Positions 17,516 through 27,310 are shown, counted from the first letter of the stretch. The stretch is DNA of 64,000 nt from Dehalococcoidia bacterium UBA1328 (GCA_002306815.1 DBTA01000022.1:62001-126000), one strand, 5' to 3'. The notes: generated by a model not told the origin, from the letters alone. A program made the numbers and translations.

Positions 17516-18571
17516 CTAAGGCAGGTAAACCCGTTTACCTGTTTGCCACGACTCTTGGATAGCGTCGGTGAATTCCATATATTTAAGAGAGTCGGTGAAA
17601 TTCGATCGAGTGACCGGCTCGATTCCACGAATGGCGTTGATGAACTCTTCCTCGACTCGCCATCCACCTCGCTTATCTTCAGGTACCTCGATCACGCTCA
17701 GGCCGTCATCTCCGCGGCGACCGCCCGAAACGACCGGATCGTTGGTGAGTCCGCTGGTTGCAATGTGAATCGCGCCTTCAGTACCGAAAATCCAGATTTC
17801 CGTTGGCGGAACAAATGGGCCGGAAACTGTGGTTACTGAAAGGTTTACGTTCGCACCGCCACCTAGTGTGTAGATCACATCAAGCTGATCGGGGATTGTC
17901 ATTTCTTTACGAGCGCCATCCCAACCACGTCGGTGTGGAACACGTATTTGAGCGTTAGCTGATACCGAGTTCGCTGGGCCGACCAGACGCATCAGGTTTT
18001 CGTACCAGATACCGGTGGTCATCACGTTGTTGCCCGAAAGCTCACGCATGTGTCGCCAGTGGGCTTCCTCATCAGTATTAGGGAAGTTACTTCCGTCGGT
18101 AACTCGTGCGTTGACGTTCACAATTTCACCAACGTAGCCGTCGGCGATCAAATCAATAACGTGCTGTTCGCAAACCATTAGGTGCGGAGGCGGGACGATC
18201 TGAGTGATCAAGTCGGGATTGGCAATTGAAGCGGCATACATATCATGCGCCTCGGCGGAATTCATTGCCATTCGCGCTTCACATAGAACGTGCTTACCGT
18301 TGTCGAGCGCGGTGAGCGTAACGGTCGAGTGCATGTAAGGCCACGTACCGATACATACGGCATCGATTTCGGGATCTTCAACAAGGTCGAGCCATGTTGG
18401 GTATGCCTCGCCCAGTTCGTACTTGTCTACCGCCGTTTTGCTCGATTCGATAGAGCGGTTTGCCACTCCTGCGAGCTCTACACCCTGCTGAGCTCGCAAG
18501 CCCGGGATGTGTCGTAACGCCGTGTTGGCACCTGCCCCAATGAAACCGACTTTGATCGTTTCGTTTGCCAT
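17516..18571 (-). CDS. Gfo/Idh/MocA family protein with altered catalytic motif
   Basis: A 351-residue protein with an N-terminal Rossmann domain (VGFIGAGANTALRHIPGL) and a C-terminal Gfo/Idh/MocA beta-sheet domain. Family members oxidise or reduce sugars and related polyols with NAD(P). The conserved EKP motif, whose Lys is catalytic, reads CEARMAMN here. The Lys-Pro pair is replaced by Ala-Arg at the usual place, near residue 95. It may therefore have changed or lost dehydrogenase activity. It stands alone, upstream of and unlinked to pxpABC by a 230-base gap. Confidence 0.83.
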   Translation of the reverse strand: MANETIKVGFIGAGANTALRHIPGLRAQQGVELAGVANRSIESSKTAVDKYELGEAYPTWLDLVEDPEIDAVCIGTWPYMHSTVTLTALDNGKHVLCEARMAMNSAEAHDMYAASIANPDLITQIVPPPHLMVCEQHVIDLIADGYVGEIVNVNARVTDGSNFPNTDEEAHWRHMRELSGNNVMTTGIWYENLMRLVGPANSVSANAQIRVPHRRGWDGARKEMTIPDQLDVIYTLGGGANVNLSVTTVSGPFVPPTEIWIFGTEGAIHIATSGLTNDPVVSGGRRGDDGLSVIEVPEDKRGGWRVEEEFINAIRGIEPVTRSNFTDSLKYMEFTDAIQESWQTGKRVYLP

Positions 18572-18730
18572 CTGGCGATATTCCTCTACTGTGAATTTAT
18601 ATAGATACTTGAATGTGTGGCTTAATCGCCACCAGAGTAAAACTTCGGCTGAAAGTTTACGTTATACAGCCGTCAAGACAATCAGCAAACATATCTAATC
18701 ACAACGATCACGAGCGAAAGTCCAGCAACA

Positions 18731-19081
18731 ATGTCGATGACCCCACAATACTCTGGCAATTCTGCAGCCCCGACCCAGGTAGATATGACCGGTACTGGAG
18801 TGCAGATCACATGGGACAACGGACAGGTATGCACCTACCCGTATCGATACTTGAGGCTCCAGTGCGCTTGCGCGGCGTGCGTTGAGGAAATGACTGGTCG
18901 GGCAATCCTGAACGTGGCACAGGTTCCTGATGACATCATTGCTGCCGACCACCTGATGGTCGGGAAATACGCCATACAGTTTCTGTGGACTGACGGACAC
19001 GACTCCGGGATTTATCCGTACGAAATGCTTCTGAAGCTGGCAGTAAAGGACGACGCGGTTATTTGCGACGATCAGTCATAA
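18731..19081 (+). CDS. DUF971 domain protein
   Basis: A 116-residue DUF971 (gamma-butyrobetaine hydroxylase N-terminal-like) protein. The core runs from VQITWDNGQVCTYPYRYLR through a Cys cluster (LQCACAACVEE, residues about 38-48) to the WTDGHDSGIYPYEMLLKL end block. The Cys residues could hold a metal, as in the hydroxylase zinc module. Proteins of this type are often found near Fe-S or Mrp-type genes, but none are adjacent here. It is followed within 3 bases by a DinB-family gene. Confidence 0.85.
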   Translation: MSMTPQYSGNSAAPTQVDMTGTGVQITWDNGQVCTYPYRYLRLQCACAACVEEMTGRAILNVAQVPDDIIAADHLMVGKYAIQFLWTDGHDSGIYPYEMLLKLAVKDDAVICDDQS

Positions 19082-19083
19082 AT

Positions 19084-19617
19084 ATGGGAAGAAAACTTGA
19101 CCATCGTGATGTAACCCTTCAGGCACTCGTCGATTACGGGCGCCAATTAGAACGTGTTCTTATTGGGTTAGAGTTGGAAGAAGCGCGATGGATGCCGACC
19201 CCGCAGTCGAATCACATTTTGTGGATACTCTGGCACATCGGCCGGATGGAAGACATGTGGGGCTGGTACCTCCGAGGTGGTGGCGATAATGCCTGGATTC
19301 ATGGAGGATGGGCTGAACGAATCGGTATAGATCCAACACGAACCGGTGCGGGGGACTCCATCCAGCAGGTTACGGATTTTCCGAACGTATCGGTGGAAGA
19401 TGTTTTCGACTACTGGAGGACATCACGCGCGTTATTGCTCCCGACCGTTGAAAATATTAAAGTAAAAGACTTCGATGTGAAGCGACCGGAAATTTGGGAT
19501 CATGCTCCAGACCGCGCGCCGACGCTGCTATGGGTGCTTGGACGAATTCCGGTTGAGAACAGCCAGCACACGGGACAGATCGCCTACATCCGAGGGTTGT
19601 ACGCCGCCAAGTTCTGA
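19084..19617 (+). CDS. DinB superfamily protein
   Basis: A four-helix-bundle DinB-like protein of 177 residues. Metal-ligand His positions are seen in ILWHIGRMEDMW (near residue 50) and in NSQHTGQIAYIRGLY near the C-terminus. Family members include thiol transferases and stress proteins, often with a divalent metal. I use ATG 19084, just after the DUF971 stop; an in-frame start inside the upstream gene is less likely. Probably cotranscribed with the DUF971 gene. Substrate unknown. Confidence 0.82.
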   Translation: MGRKLDHRDVTLQALVDYGRQLERVLIGLELEEARWMPTPQSNHILWILWHIGRMEDMWGWYLRGGGDNAWIHGGWAERIGIDPTRTGAGDSIQQVTDFPNVSVEDVFDYWRTSRALLLPTVENIKVKDFDVKRPEIWDHAPDRAPTLLWVLGRIPVENSQHTGQIAYIRGLYAAKF

Positions 19618-19732
19618 TGAAGCGGGAGCGCCGTCGACCGTAAAAGGTGTCAAACTGATTTCATTTTCGGGCTATCTATCCCCTCATCAGATTCCTAGTT
19701 ACCTCGGGATATCGGACTTGGAGAAATAGGTA

Positions 19733-19742
19733 CCCCCCCCCC
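19733..19742. repeat. Homopolymer of ten C residues in a non-coding stretch
   Basis: An uninterrupted run of ten C bases in the intergenic stretch 19618-19891. I found no gene or structured element in the rest of this stretch. Confidence 0.9.
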
Positions 19743-19891
19743 GCCGCATGCTAGCAAAATCGTTCGCCACCTAAATGTCGCCCCGATGAAAATCTAGGTC
19801 AGGTCAATCGATGATCCTTAGCGAGCGGTTCGCTGACGACCCAATCTGCGTCACTCGCCCACTAAAACTTCGGCACGTGCGCGCCCCATGA

Positions 19892-20287
19892 TTATGTAGC
19901 GTTTGTAAGGAACGAAGAACGGAACTGAACACCCCAACGACCATCGATCTTCGTGAACACCCACAGAGTATCGAAACCGTTGTAATCCTTACCGTCCTAA
20001 TGCTGACGGGACTGGCGGATCACCAGATGTACCTTTTCCTCGCCTGCCTGAACCGGTGTGAACGATTTACTTAAGGTACGCGCCCAGCCTTCCGCCTTTA
20101 GTGCCTTCGTCATGCCATCTTGCGAATTGAGAAAATCATTGCTACTGACCCATGTTTGGAACGTCGTACCTGAGAGCCGCATGTGTGGGAAGTGCATCTC
20201 GGCACTCATTGCGTCAGCATCTCGATCGTTAAACGCTTGCGCCCAACGCTCAAAGGCTCGAACTGCTTCTTTTGCTGGATCGCTCAT
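19892..20287 (-). pseudogene. SnoaL-like / nuclear transport factor 2-like gene with an in-frame stop
   Basis: The open part (20287 down to 19997) encodes 96 residues of an NTF2-like (SnoaL) protein, with ERWAQAFNDRDADAMSAEMHFPH at its start. A TAG at 19997-19999 interrupts the frame. The same frame then continues for 34 more codons with good family-type sequence (DYNGFDTLWVFTKIDGRWG, then VQFRSS) to TAA at 19892. One nonsense change therefore explains the break, and no frameshift is needed. Loss would remove the last beta strands of the fold. A sequencing error cannot be excluded. Confidence 0.8.
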
Positions 20288-20415
20288 TTACAACTCCTAC
20301 GGAACTTAGCGTTTCAAATCGATTACAAGTTTGCACAATCGTTGCATAGTGGCGATAAGATAACGCGCCTCGTCGCAAAATCGATCGAAAAAAATATCAG
20401 GAGTCTACTTTTTAG

Positions 20416-21309
20416 ATGGCAAAGCGAATCAACAGAGTAATCGAGCTGATCGAAGCGGGTGAGCCGGTTTACTACACCGGAACGGGTGATCTCACTTACG
20501 AAAACGGTCTCAAGCAGGCAAACACCTGGGCCGACTTCCTTATTACTGACTTCGAGCATCACGCGTTCGATGTTGCAGGTTTGACTGAATTCATGAAGGG
20601 ACTGGTCGACGGCGGGCCAACCAAGGCCGGTCACCGCACCCCGGCTGTCATTTCCACATTGCCATCCAACTGTAGAACGATCGAAGAAGTTCGATCCAAC
20701 GCCTGGCAGATCAGGCAGGTTCTTTCCGCCGGTGTTCACGGAATTTTGCACACTCATGCCCGACAGGCGGACGCTGTTCGAGCGTTTATCGAAGAATGCC
20801 GCTACCCGTTCCACAAGAGCGGTCGAGAGGGACTAGGTGAGGGTCAACGCGGCGCCGGTGGACAGCGACAGCCAGCGGAAATCTGGGGGGTCTCACCACA
20901 GGAGTACGTGAAGATCGCCGACCCATGGCCTTTAAACCCTAATGGAGAGCTGTTCCTTGGTTTGAAGCTTGAGAACCAGGAATCAGCAGCAAACTCTGAC
21001 GCGATTTGCCGTGTACCAGGTCTTGGATTTGTCGAGTGGGGCCCCGGCGACATGGGAATGTCTTTCGGCAATCCTGACGCACACGACCCACCCTACCCAC
21101 CCGAAATGGATCAGGTCCGAGAAAAGATAAAATCCGCAGCTGACGCTAACGGTTTGAAGTTCCTGTGCTCATGGAACGACCCGAACAAGACTGACGAAGA
21201 AAACATCCAGGTTCTCATCGACATGGGCGCTCACATTTTCTCCGGTGGTGGAGAAGAAAAGGCAGCGGTGGGTCGCAAAATGACAGACCGACAAATGCCT
21301 GTCGGCTGA
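20416..21309 (+). CDS. HpcH/HpaI aldolase family protein
   Basis: A 297-residue class II metal-dependent aldolase-family protein (pyruvate-type aldolase, as in 4-hydroxy-2-oxovalerate or 2-keto-3-deoxy acid breakdown). Metal ligands are suggested by Glu in GLKLENQES and Asp in WGPGDMGMSFG. The opening block TGTGDLTYENGLK and FLITDFEHHAFDV resemble the family barrel. An insertion rich in Gly/Arg/Gln (residues about 133-155) lies where HpaI has its hydrophobic platform. It is alone between the DUF971/DinB pair and the convergent E1 genes, with a terminator after it. Confidence 0.82.
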   Translation: MAKRINRVIELIEAGEPVYYTGTGDLTYENGLKQANTWADFLITDFEHHAFDVAGLTEFMKGLVDGGPTKAGHRTPAVISTLPSNCRTIEEVRSNAWQIRQVLSAGVHGILHTHARQADAVRAFIEECRYPFHKSGREGLGEGQRGAGGQRQPAEIWGVSPQEYVKIADPWPLNPNGELFLGLKLENQESAANSDAICRVPGLGFVEWGPGDMGMSFGNPDAHDPPYPPEMDQVREKIKSAADANGLKFLCSWNDPNKTDEENIQVLIDMGAHIFSGGGEEKAAVGRKMTDRQMPVG

Positions 21310-21468
21310 TCTATTTACAAAATAGCGAATAAGTCCAACGTCACTTCTAACGGAGGGACATAGAGTGTAGGTCTGATCGCTGTGATTGTCGTGACTGGTA
21401 TGCTCTGAAGAAAGTTTTCATCCACACCCTAACCCTTGGCGAGAGTGAGCCGCTCGGTCGGCGCTCAA

Positions 21469-21517
21469 TTTAATGAAAAGAAGGGTTGTTCGTTTGAACA
21501 CCCTTCTTTTCATTAAA
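21469..21517. terminator. Bidirectional terminator between convergent genes
   Basis: A long hairpin: a 17-bp outer stem (21469-21485 with 21501-21517) plus a 4-bp inner stem (TGTT/AACA) around loop CGTTTG. A/T-rich ends give T tracts on both strands. It lies between the HpcH/HpaI gene and the convergent E1 beta gene. Confidence 0.9.
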
Positions 21518-21542
21518 CTCTTTTGGTTAGAACGTGAGTCAC

Positions 21543-22613
21543 TTACTCCCAACCCAGCGTGTTCTTTACAGTGCCGACAACGTCTTCAGGTTGAGGCATG
21601 AACTCGATTTCGAGTCCACGGTTGTAAGGAACTGGCGAATGCGGTGCAGTGACTCGTTTGATCGGTGCATCGAGGTAATCAAATGCTTTATCAGCGATTA
21701 CTGCGGCAAATTCTGAAGCCATTGATGCGCGCGGAGTGTCTTCGTCAACAATCACGACGTTGTTCGTTTTTTTAACCGACTCGACCAAAATGTCTTCGTC
21801 AAAGGGCGAAAGCGACATCATGTCGATTACTTCAGCGTCGATTCCAATCTCCGCAAGTTGATCCGCTGCCTGCTGACAAACGACTGACGTGTACGACATC
21901 CCAACTAACGTAACGTCTGCGCCGCGTCGCATGTAGCGACCTTTACCGAGTTCGATAACGTAATCCTCGTCAGGAACGAATCCGGTCAGGTTTATGAGCT
22001 TCTTGTCGTTGACCACAAATACGGGATCGTCGTCTCGAATCGACGCGGCCAGTAAGCCCTTGACCGAATATGGATCGGACGGAACGACAACTTTGAGTCC
22101 CGGTATGTGAGCAAGCATCGAGTAAAAGCTCTCAGAGTGCTGAGCAGCGTGCCCCGTTCCAGCACCGGATCGAGCGAACAGAGTCAAGGGGACCTTCGTT
22201 TGTCCTCCAAACATGTATCGACTCTTGGCAGCGTTTGAAAGTAGTTGATCGAAAGCTACGGTCACGAAGTCGAAATACATGAGATCGACGACAGGCCGAA
22301 GACCAGTCAACGCCGAACCAACAGCGGCTCCAACAAATCCCGCCTCAGATATCGGTGCGTCACGAATGCGATCTGGGCCGAATTCCTGCACGAGTCCCTT
22401 GGTTGCGGCGAACGGACCTCCCCACGCATCGAGAGGTTCTTTTGTGTCTTTATCGAACCCACCGGAAATGTCTTCACCCATGAGGTAGACATCCTGGTCC
22501 CGATTCATTTCGGAGCGGAGCGTGTCACGGAATATGTCCCGGAAGCGCATTTCCTTACCCTGCACACCTTCGTATCCGGGACCGATTGGGCTATTTGCTT
22601 GTGATGTGGTCAT
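21543..22613 (-). CDS. 2-Oxoacid (pyruvate/acetoin-type) dehydrogenase E1 beta subunit
   Basis: A 356-residue transketolase-like E1 beta chain. Typical blocks are FRDTLRSEMNRDQDVYLMGEDI near residue 30, DAPISEAGFVGAAVGSALTGLRPV near residue 85, and GTGHAAQHSESFYSMLAHIPGLKVV near residue 155. It pairs with the E1 alpha encoded just upstream to decarboxylate a 2-oxoacid on thiamine diphosphate and pass the acyl group to a lipoyl E2. No E2 or E3 gene is in the window. Substrate (pyruvate, acetoin or a branched-chain oxoacid) is not determined. Confidence 0.9.
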   Translation of the reverse strand: MTTSQANSPIGPGYEGVQGKEMRFRDIFRDTLRSEMNRDQDVYLMGEDISGGFDKDTKEPLDAWGGPFAATKGLVQEFGPDRIRDAPISEAGFVGAAVGSALTGLRPVVDLMYFDFVTVAFDQLLSNAAKSRYMFGGQTKVPLTLFARSGAGTGHAAQHSESFYSMLAHIPGLKVVVPSDPYSVKGLLAASIRDDDPVFVVNDKKLINLTGFVPDEDYVIELGKGRYMRRGADVTLVGMSYTSVVCQQAADQLAEIGIDAEVIDMMSLSPFDEDILVESVKKTNNVVIVDEDTPRASMASEFAAVIADKAFDYLDAPIKRVTAPHSPVPYNRGLEIEFMPQPEDVVGTVKNTLGWE

Positions 22614-22674
22614 ATCTAGATTTGTTCTATTTTCTGATTTGCGAAATTCTGATGATTGAAGTTCGAGGCTTTGA

Positions 22675-23673
22675 TTAACGCAGTCCCGGGATTGGGTTCG
22701 AGTAGTTCACGTAAACGTCGTCGTAAGTTGTTGACGCTTCAGGCATCGGACTACTGAGTGCAAACTCAACAGCATGGAGCATTTCCTGTTCAATATCGTC
22801 ACGAATGCTCTTTAGCTGTTTCTCTGTCATCAATTTTTGCTTGGTGACAGTTCGCTCGAAGTTATTGATTGCGTCGAGGTTCTTGTAGTGTTCTTCCTCT
22901 TCAGGCTTGCGGTACTTCGAGGTGTCATCGGCGTGGAAATGACCGTGGTATCGGTAAGTCTTCATCTCGATGAATGTTGGACCTTCACCTGCTCGTGCTC
23001 GAGCAATCGCTTCACCAGCCGCGTCATAAACGGCGAATACGTCCATTCCGTCTACGACTACGCCGGGCATTCCATAACCCTCGGCTCGTGAAGCAATGTC
23101 CTCTGCTGATACGGAGTACCAGGATGGAGTCGCTTCAGCGTAGCCGTTGTTCTCGCAGGCAAAGATCACTGGAAGATCCCAGATCGAAGCCAGATTCATA
23201 GCCTCGTGGAGAACACCTTGCGATGAAGCTCCATCACCAAAGAACGCAACTCCAACGGATTCGTTTTCGATTCCCTTGTACTTGGCGGTCAGTGCCGCAC
23301 CAACAGCGAGTGGGATTGAAGCCCCCACGATACCATTGGCTCCTAGCATTCCTTTTGAGAAGTCGGAAATGTGCATCGAACCGCCCTTGCCGCCGCACTG
23401 TCCGGTGGCTTTACCGAACACTTCAGCCATCATCTTGTCCGTCTCGAGACCCTTTGAGATGCAGTGACCATGACCGCGGTGCGTCGAGCCGATCCAATCC
23501 TTGTCGGTGAGGTGGGCACAAATTCCAGTCGGAGGTGCTTCCTGCCCGTCCGATGTGTGCGCTACACCCATCGAATTTCCTTTGAGGGTCTGTTCGAGCA
23601 TCGTCTCCTCGAAGCGGCGGATTCGATACATCGTCGTATAAATCCACTCAAGCTTCTCTTTGGAGATATCCAT
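22675..23673 (-). CDS. 2-Oxoacid (pyruvate/acetoin-type) dehydrogenase E1 alpha subunit
   Basis: A 332-residue E1 alpha chain. The thiamine-diphosphate motif is seen as GVAFFGDGASSQGVLHEAMN through CENNGYAE (residues about 140-180). The alpha-chain GKATGQCGGKGGSMH and phosphorylation-loop type TYRYHGHFHADDTSKYR segments are also clear. It lies 61 bases upstream of E1 beta on the same strand. The separate alpha/beta layout matches the acetoin/pyruvate dehydrogenase type (AcoA/PdhA) rather than the single-chain AceE. Confidence 0.9.
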   Translation of the reverse strand: MDISKEKLEWIYTTMYRIRRFEETMLEQTLKGNSMGVAHTSDGQEAPPTGICAHLTDKDWIGSTHRGHGHCISKGLETDKMMAEVFGKATGQCGGKGGSMHISDFSKGMLGANGIVGASIPLAVGAALTAKYKGIENESVGVAFFGDGASSQGVLHEAMNLASIWDLPVIFACENNGYAEATPSWYSVSAEDIASRAEGYGMPGVVVDGMDVFAVYDAAGEAIARARAGEGPTFIEMKTYRYHGHFHADDTSKYRKPEEEEHYKNLDAINNFERTVTKQKLMTEKQLKSIRDDIEQEMLHAVEFALSSPMPEASTTYDDVYVNYSNPIPGLR

Positions 23674-23849
23674 TTCTCACTGCCTCCGCGTTTGCGTGCT
23701 GATCCTTACTTAACTTAGGGATTCATTCACACGTATTGTTCATTACAAATTCAGGATCGATTCGATCAGGCGAATGATCGGTCAGCGAATCGACACGAGA
23801 ACTTTAGCATCGTGCCGGACATTGGGTGAGTGTTGTGACCACTGAATTT

Positions 23850-25214
23850 TCATCCTCGACCGATAAACCGACCTAGAGACTTTTTGAGAGAAGACTCCTC
23901 CGGTTTCTCGTTCTGCATCACGCCATCGAGCAGCGAATCGTAAGGCGATGATTCAGCGTTCACAGCAGGCGTAACGGTGAACAAAATAGTGGCATCCGAA
24001 CCTGACTCCTTGCAACGAAGTGCCTGTTCTATCACTTCCTTAACGGTATACATGGCATGTGGCGACAGAACGATTCCTTCAGAACGCGTAAACATCAGTC
24101 CCGCGCTGTAAGACTCAATCTGACCATGCGCCACCGCTTCAATGTGTTTTTCCTTGAAGAGCGAAGAAATTATTGGTGCCACTCCGTGATAACGCATCGC
24201 TCCAGCTAGCACACCCGGAGGTGAATACTCACGACCAAGGGTGTACATAGGAACCTGCGGCATAAGTCCGGCTGAGTCTGCAGACTCCTCGGTGTAGACT
24301 CCGCGAGTCAGGCTCGGAGTTGAGGCTTCCTCGACCGCAACGAAGCGAGGTTTACGACGCTGAATTCTCGCCGGTACGAACGGCGCAATTAGCCCACCGA
24401 AGTGTGAGCCAGCTCCGATCGATCCGATTACGTGATCAGGCGCCTCGTCTACGGCTGCCAACTGCCTCTGGGCTTCAAGTCCGACGATTGTCTGATGAAT
24501 CAACGTATTACCCATAAGGGTTGGAATAGCGAATTTCACCTCTGGATTGAGGACCGCTTCTTCATACGCTTCAGCTAGTGCCGTTGCAATAGATCCAGAA
24601 TCGGAACCCTGTTTCTGCAGTTGAAATTTTCCAACGCGAGTGTTTTCAGATGGAGTCGCCTGAACGTCAACATTCCACACCTTTCCGTAAGACTCGCCCC
24701 ATGCAAAATCAGTTCCGGGTTTGCGGACGCTGTAATTTCGACTCTTTAGTCCGAATAAAGAAGCGGCATGCCCAAGCGCGCTTATCCACACTCCACCTGC
24801 GCCACCACTAACGATGCCTTCCGCACCGGTCTGCTTGGTAAAAAAAGCCTGCGGTATTGCAGTGTTCGATTCATACGAACCACTTGGACTCCCACCTTCC
24901 ACCTTGTAGTACAACCTGGCGCACGTTCCAAGCTCTTTTTCAAGTGAGACTGCCCGGAACATAGGTGTGGGACGCCACTGCTGGTAGGCCTGCCGAACTT
25001 CTTTCGGTATTGTGAAAGTGCGACTTTTGGCATTGAGTTCATGCTCGATGATCTGTTTTGCAAAAAGTGGCTCTAACTCTCGGGAGGTAATCGGGAATCC
25101 TGACGGGGACATCATCGGCGGAACCCGAAACGGTAAATCTGCTTCGACGTTGTACCAACGCGCCGGCATTTCACGCGGACTCAGAGTGATTCGGTTGCCG
25201 GTAACAGATGCCAT
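23850..25214 (-). CDS. TrpB2-like fold-type II PLP protein lacking the catalytic lysine
   Basis: A 454-residue relative of tryptophan synthase beta type 2: QQWRPTPMFRAVSLEKELG, LYYKVEGGSPSGS, a phosphate loop GAGSHFGG, and the C-terminal SYSAGLMFTRSEGIVLSPH block are all in TrpB2 order. The PLP-lysine motif GSHKxN reads GSYESN (residues 112-117), so the Schiff-base Lys is Glu115. The following ETGAGQ-type Glu region is changed to GGAGGVW. True catalysis by PLP is therefore doubtful. No trpA or other trp gene is nearby. I use ATG 25214; a TTG ten codons upstream is weaker. Confidence 0.8.
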   Translation of the reverse strand: MASVTGNRITLSPREMPARWYNVEADLPFRVPPMMSPSGFPITSRELEPLFAKQIIEHELNAKSRTFTIPKEVRQAYQQWRPTPMFRAVSLEKELGTCARLYYKVEGGSPSGSYESNTAIPQAFFTKQTGAEGIVSGGAGGVWISALGHAASLFGLKSRNYSVRKPGTDFAWGESYGKVWNVDVQATPSENTRVGKFQLQKQGSDSGSIATALAEAYEEAVLNPEVKFAIPTLMGNTLIHQTIVGLEAQRQLAAVDEAPDHVIGSIGAGSHFGGLIAPFVPARIQRRKPRFVAVEEASTPSLTRGVYTEESADSAGLMPQVPMYTLGREYSPPGVLAGAMRYHGVAPIISSLFKEKHIEAVAHGQIESYSAGLMFTRSEGIVLSPHAMYTVKEVIEQALRCKESGSDATILFTVTPAVNAESSPYDSLLDGVMQNEKPEESSLKKSLGRFIGRG

Positions 25215-25484
25215 TCGAGAGTTCGCCTTAATTCGAGTTCGCAATAATTCGAGCTAATCAGTCTCTAAAGGTTATCGCTCCCCGTTGAAATCGGGATCTG
25301 CACAACTTGAATCGCTAATGCTTGAAATATTTCCCAACTTACATGATGTCTGTATTCAGTCGCTGAGAACGATTCAAACTCAACTGCAATTCTGGGCGAC
25401 AGTAAAATCTGAGCGTGAATGTAAGCTAAAAACCACTTACTAGTTCGTGGCGATATGCAAACAAAAAAATTGGTGCCTGTATAG

Positions 25485-27310
25485 ATGAGTGTTTCGACCG
25501 TTGTCTCCCCAAAATTTGGTGTGCTGGCATTGGTAGCTGTCGTTCTCGCTTTGGTATCACTCGCCTGCTCCGGCAGCCAGGTTCGATAGGTCTTAAAGGC
25601 TTTCCAGGTGGAGCAGGACCTGAGGGACCGCGAGGACCAAAAGGAGACCCTGGTCATGCAGGTGCCGATGGAAAATCCGGAATCCTGGCGATCGGTGATG
25701 GTCTAATGAGCGACGGGAATATCGCATCGATTGAATTCGCAGGAACCGGCGAAGCTGAATCTGCGGCCCACAGCGATCACGATCACGATTCCGACTACCT
25801 GACATCACAAGATTTGTCTTCAGGATCTACAACAATTGCTTGGTCTTCGATCACAGGCGTACCTGGAGACCTGAATTCTGGTGGAACGGCTGCTTCGGTC
25901 GATTGGACCGACATTAAAAACCGACCTGAAGGATTGGATGACGGTGATGACGGAATTACCAGTATCGATTGGAACGAGATATAAAACCGTCCTTAGACAA
26001 TCAACACCACGCTCGGCGGGATGGCTTGTGAATCGAATGAAGTAGCGATCTTCAACGGATCGACCTGGGTGTGCGGAGACAGAGGACCTCTGGACGGGGA
26101 GTTCTTAGCGAGCAATCAATCGTGTGGTGCAGGATAATTTGCAACCGGGGTAAATGGATTTGGCAACATCCTCTGCAGGACCATTCCATCAACTGACCAA
26201 ATTTCGTTTCAACGCGGCAAGCATGTGATAACGACACTGGCCTTGGGGCCCGGCAATGCTGGTCTTTGGAACTCGGTAACGGTCGGAGACGACGGTCTTC
26301 CCGTTATTGCTTATGAGGCAAACGATTCGTTGTACGTCGCTAAATGCGAAAACGTCGCATGCACGGCGATAACACCTTCAATTGTCGAGTCGACCGGGCC
26401 AGATGATCTCCAAGCTTCAATGATCATAGGCACCGATGGATTGTCCCTTGTTTCATACCGAGAATCCTCAAACAAAAATTTCAAAATCGCACATTGCGAG
26501 ACTCCAAGTTGCGAGACGGCAACTACTACGATCATAGAAGCAACCGGAGATGTCTGCAGTCACTCATCGATAACAATCGGCACCGACGGACTTGCTATCG
26601 CCAGCTACTACGACGCGACAAACGATGACCTCAAAGTAGCGCATTGCAACAACACAGCATGCACTTAGGCAGATCTGCTCACAGTCGATAGCACGGGCGA
26701 CGTTGGGCAGCATTCATCAATCGTGATCGGTGCGGATGGACTGCCTTTGATCAGCTATTACGATGCTTCTACAGCTGACTTAAAGATCGCACATTGCTTA
26801 AACATCACTTGCTCATATAAAACAATTGAGGTGGTTGACGCTACAGGCGATGTGGGGCAAAGCACCTCGTTAGTTGTCGGACCGGATGGACGTGGACTCG
26901 TTGCATATTTCGATGCAACAAACAGCGAGCTAAAAATGGCACATTGCCGCAATTCTTCTTGTTCAAATTCAACAACGGCGTCGCCTGTTACCAGCGGCGG
27001 ACTAGGAAACTGGAATTCGTTGTCAATCAGCTCCGATGGTTTAGGGATCATCAGTTACTATGATCGCTTCAATGGTGCACTAGGTCTAGCTCACTGTGGT
27101 GACGTCGCGTGTACTCAAGCGACAGCAGTCCGCATCGATACATCATCTGCTGTCGGCCAACATACTTCGATTACTATTGGTGCGGATGGTCTTCCGTTGA
27201 TCGTCTACCACGACGTGACCAACAAAAACCTCAAGCAGCTCACTGTTCAAACGTCCACTGCATTCGCAACGCTAGAAAGCGTTAGTATCCGGGGAAGTTG
27301 GCTACAGTGA
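25485..27310 (+). pseudogene. Broken secreted lipoprotein gene: lipobox, collagen-like Gly-X-Y tract, seven Cys-pair repeats
   Basis: ATG 25485 opens a lipoprotein signal (ending VSLACSGSQ). A one-base loss near 25580 throws it into TAG 25587. In the shifted frame the protein continues with about ten Gly-X-Y triplets (25589-25680), then tail-fibre-like WTDIKNRPEG and DWNEI motifs. About seven repeats of roughly 50 residues follow, with consensus IGxDGLPLISYYDATxxDLKxAHCxNxxC. Downstream the frame is intact to TGA 27308 but is cut by four in-frame stops, at 25982, 25994, 26135 and 26666. The intact gene probably encoded a surface-anchored adhesin-like or fibre-like protein of about 600 residues. 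Confidence 0.8.
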
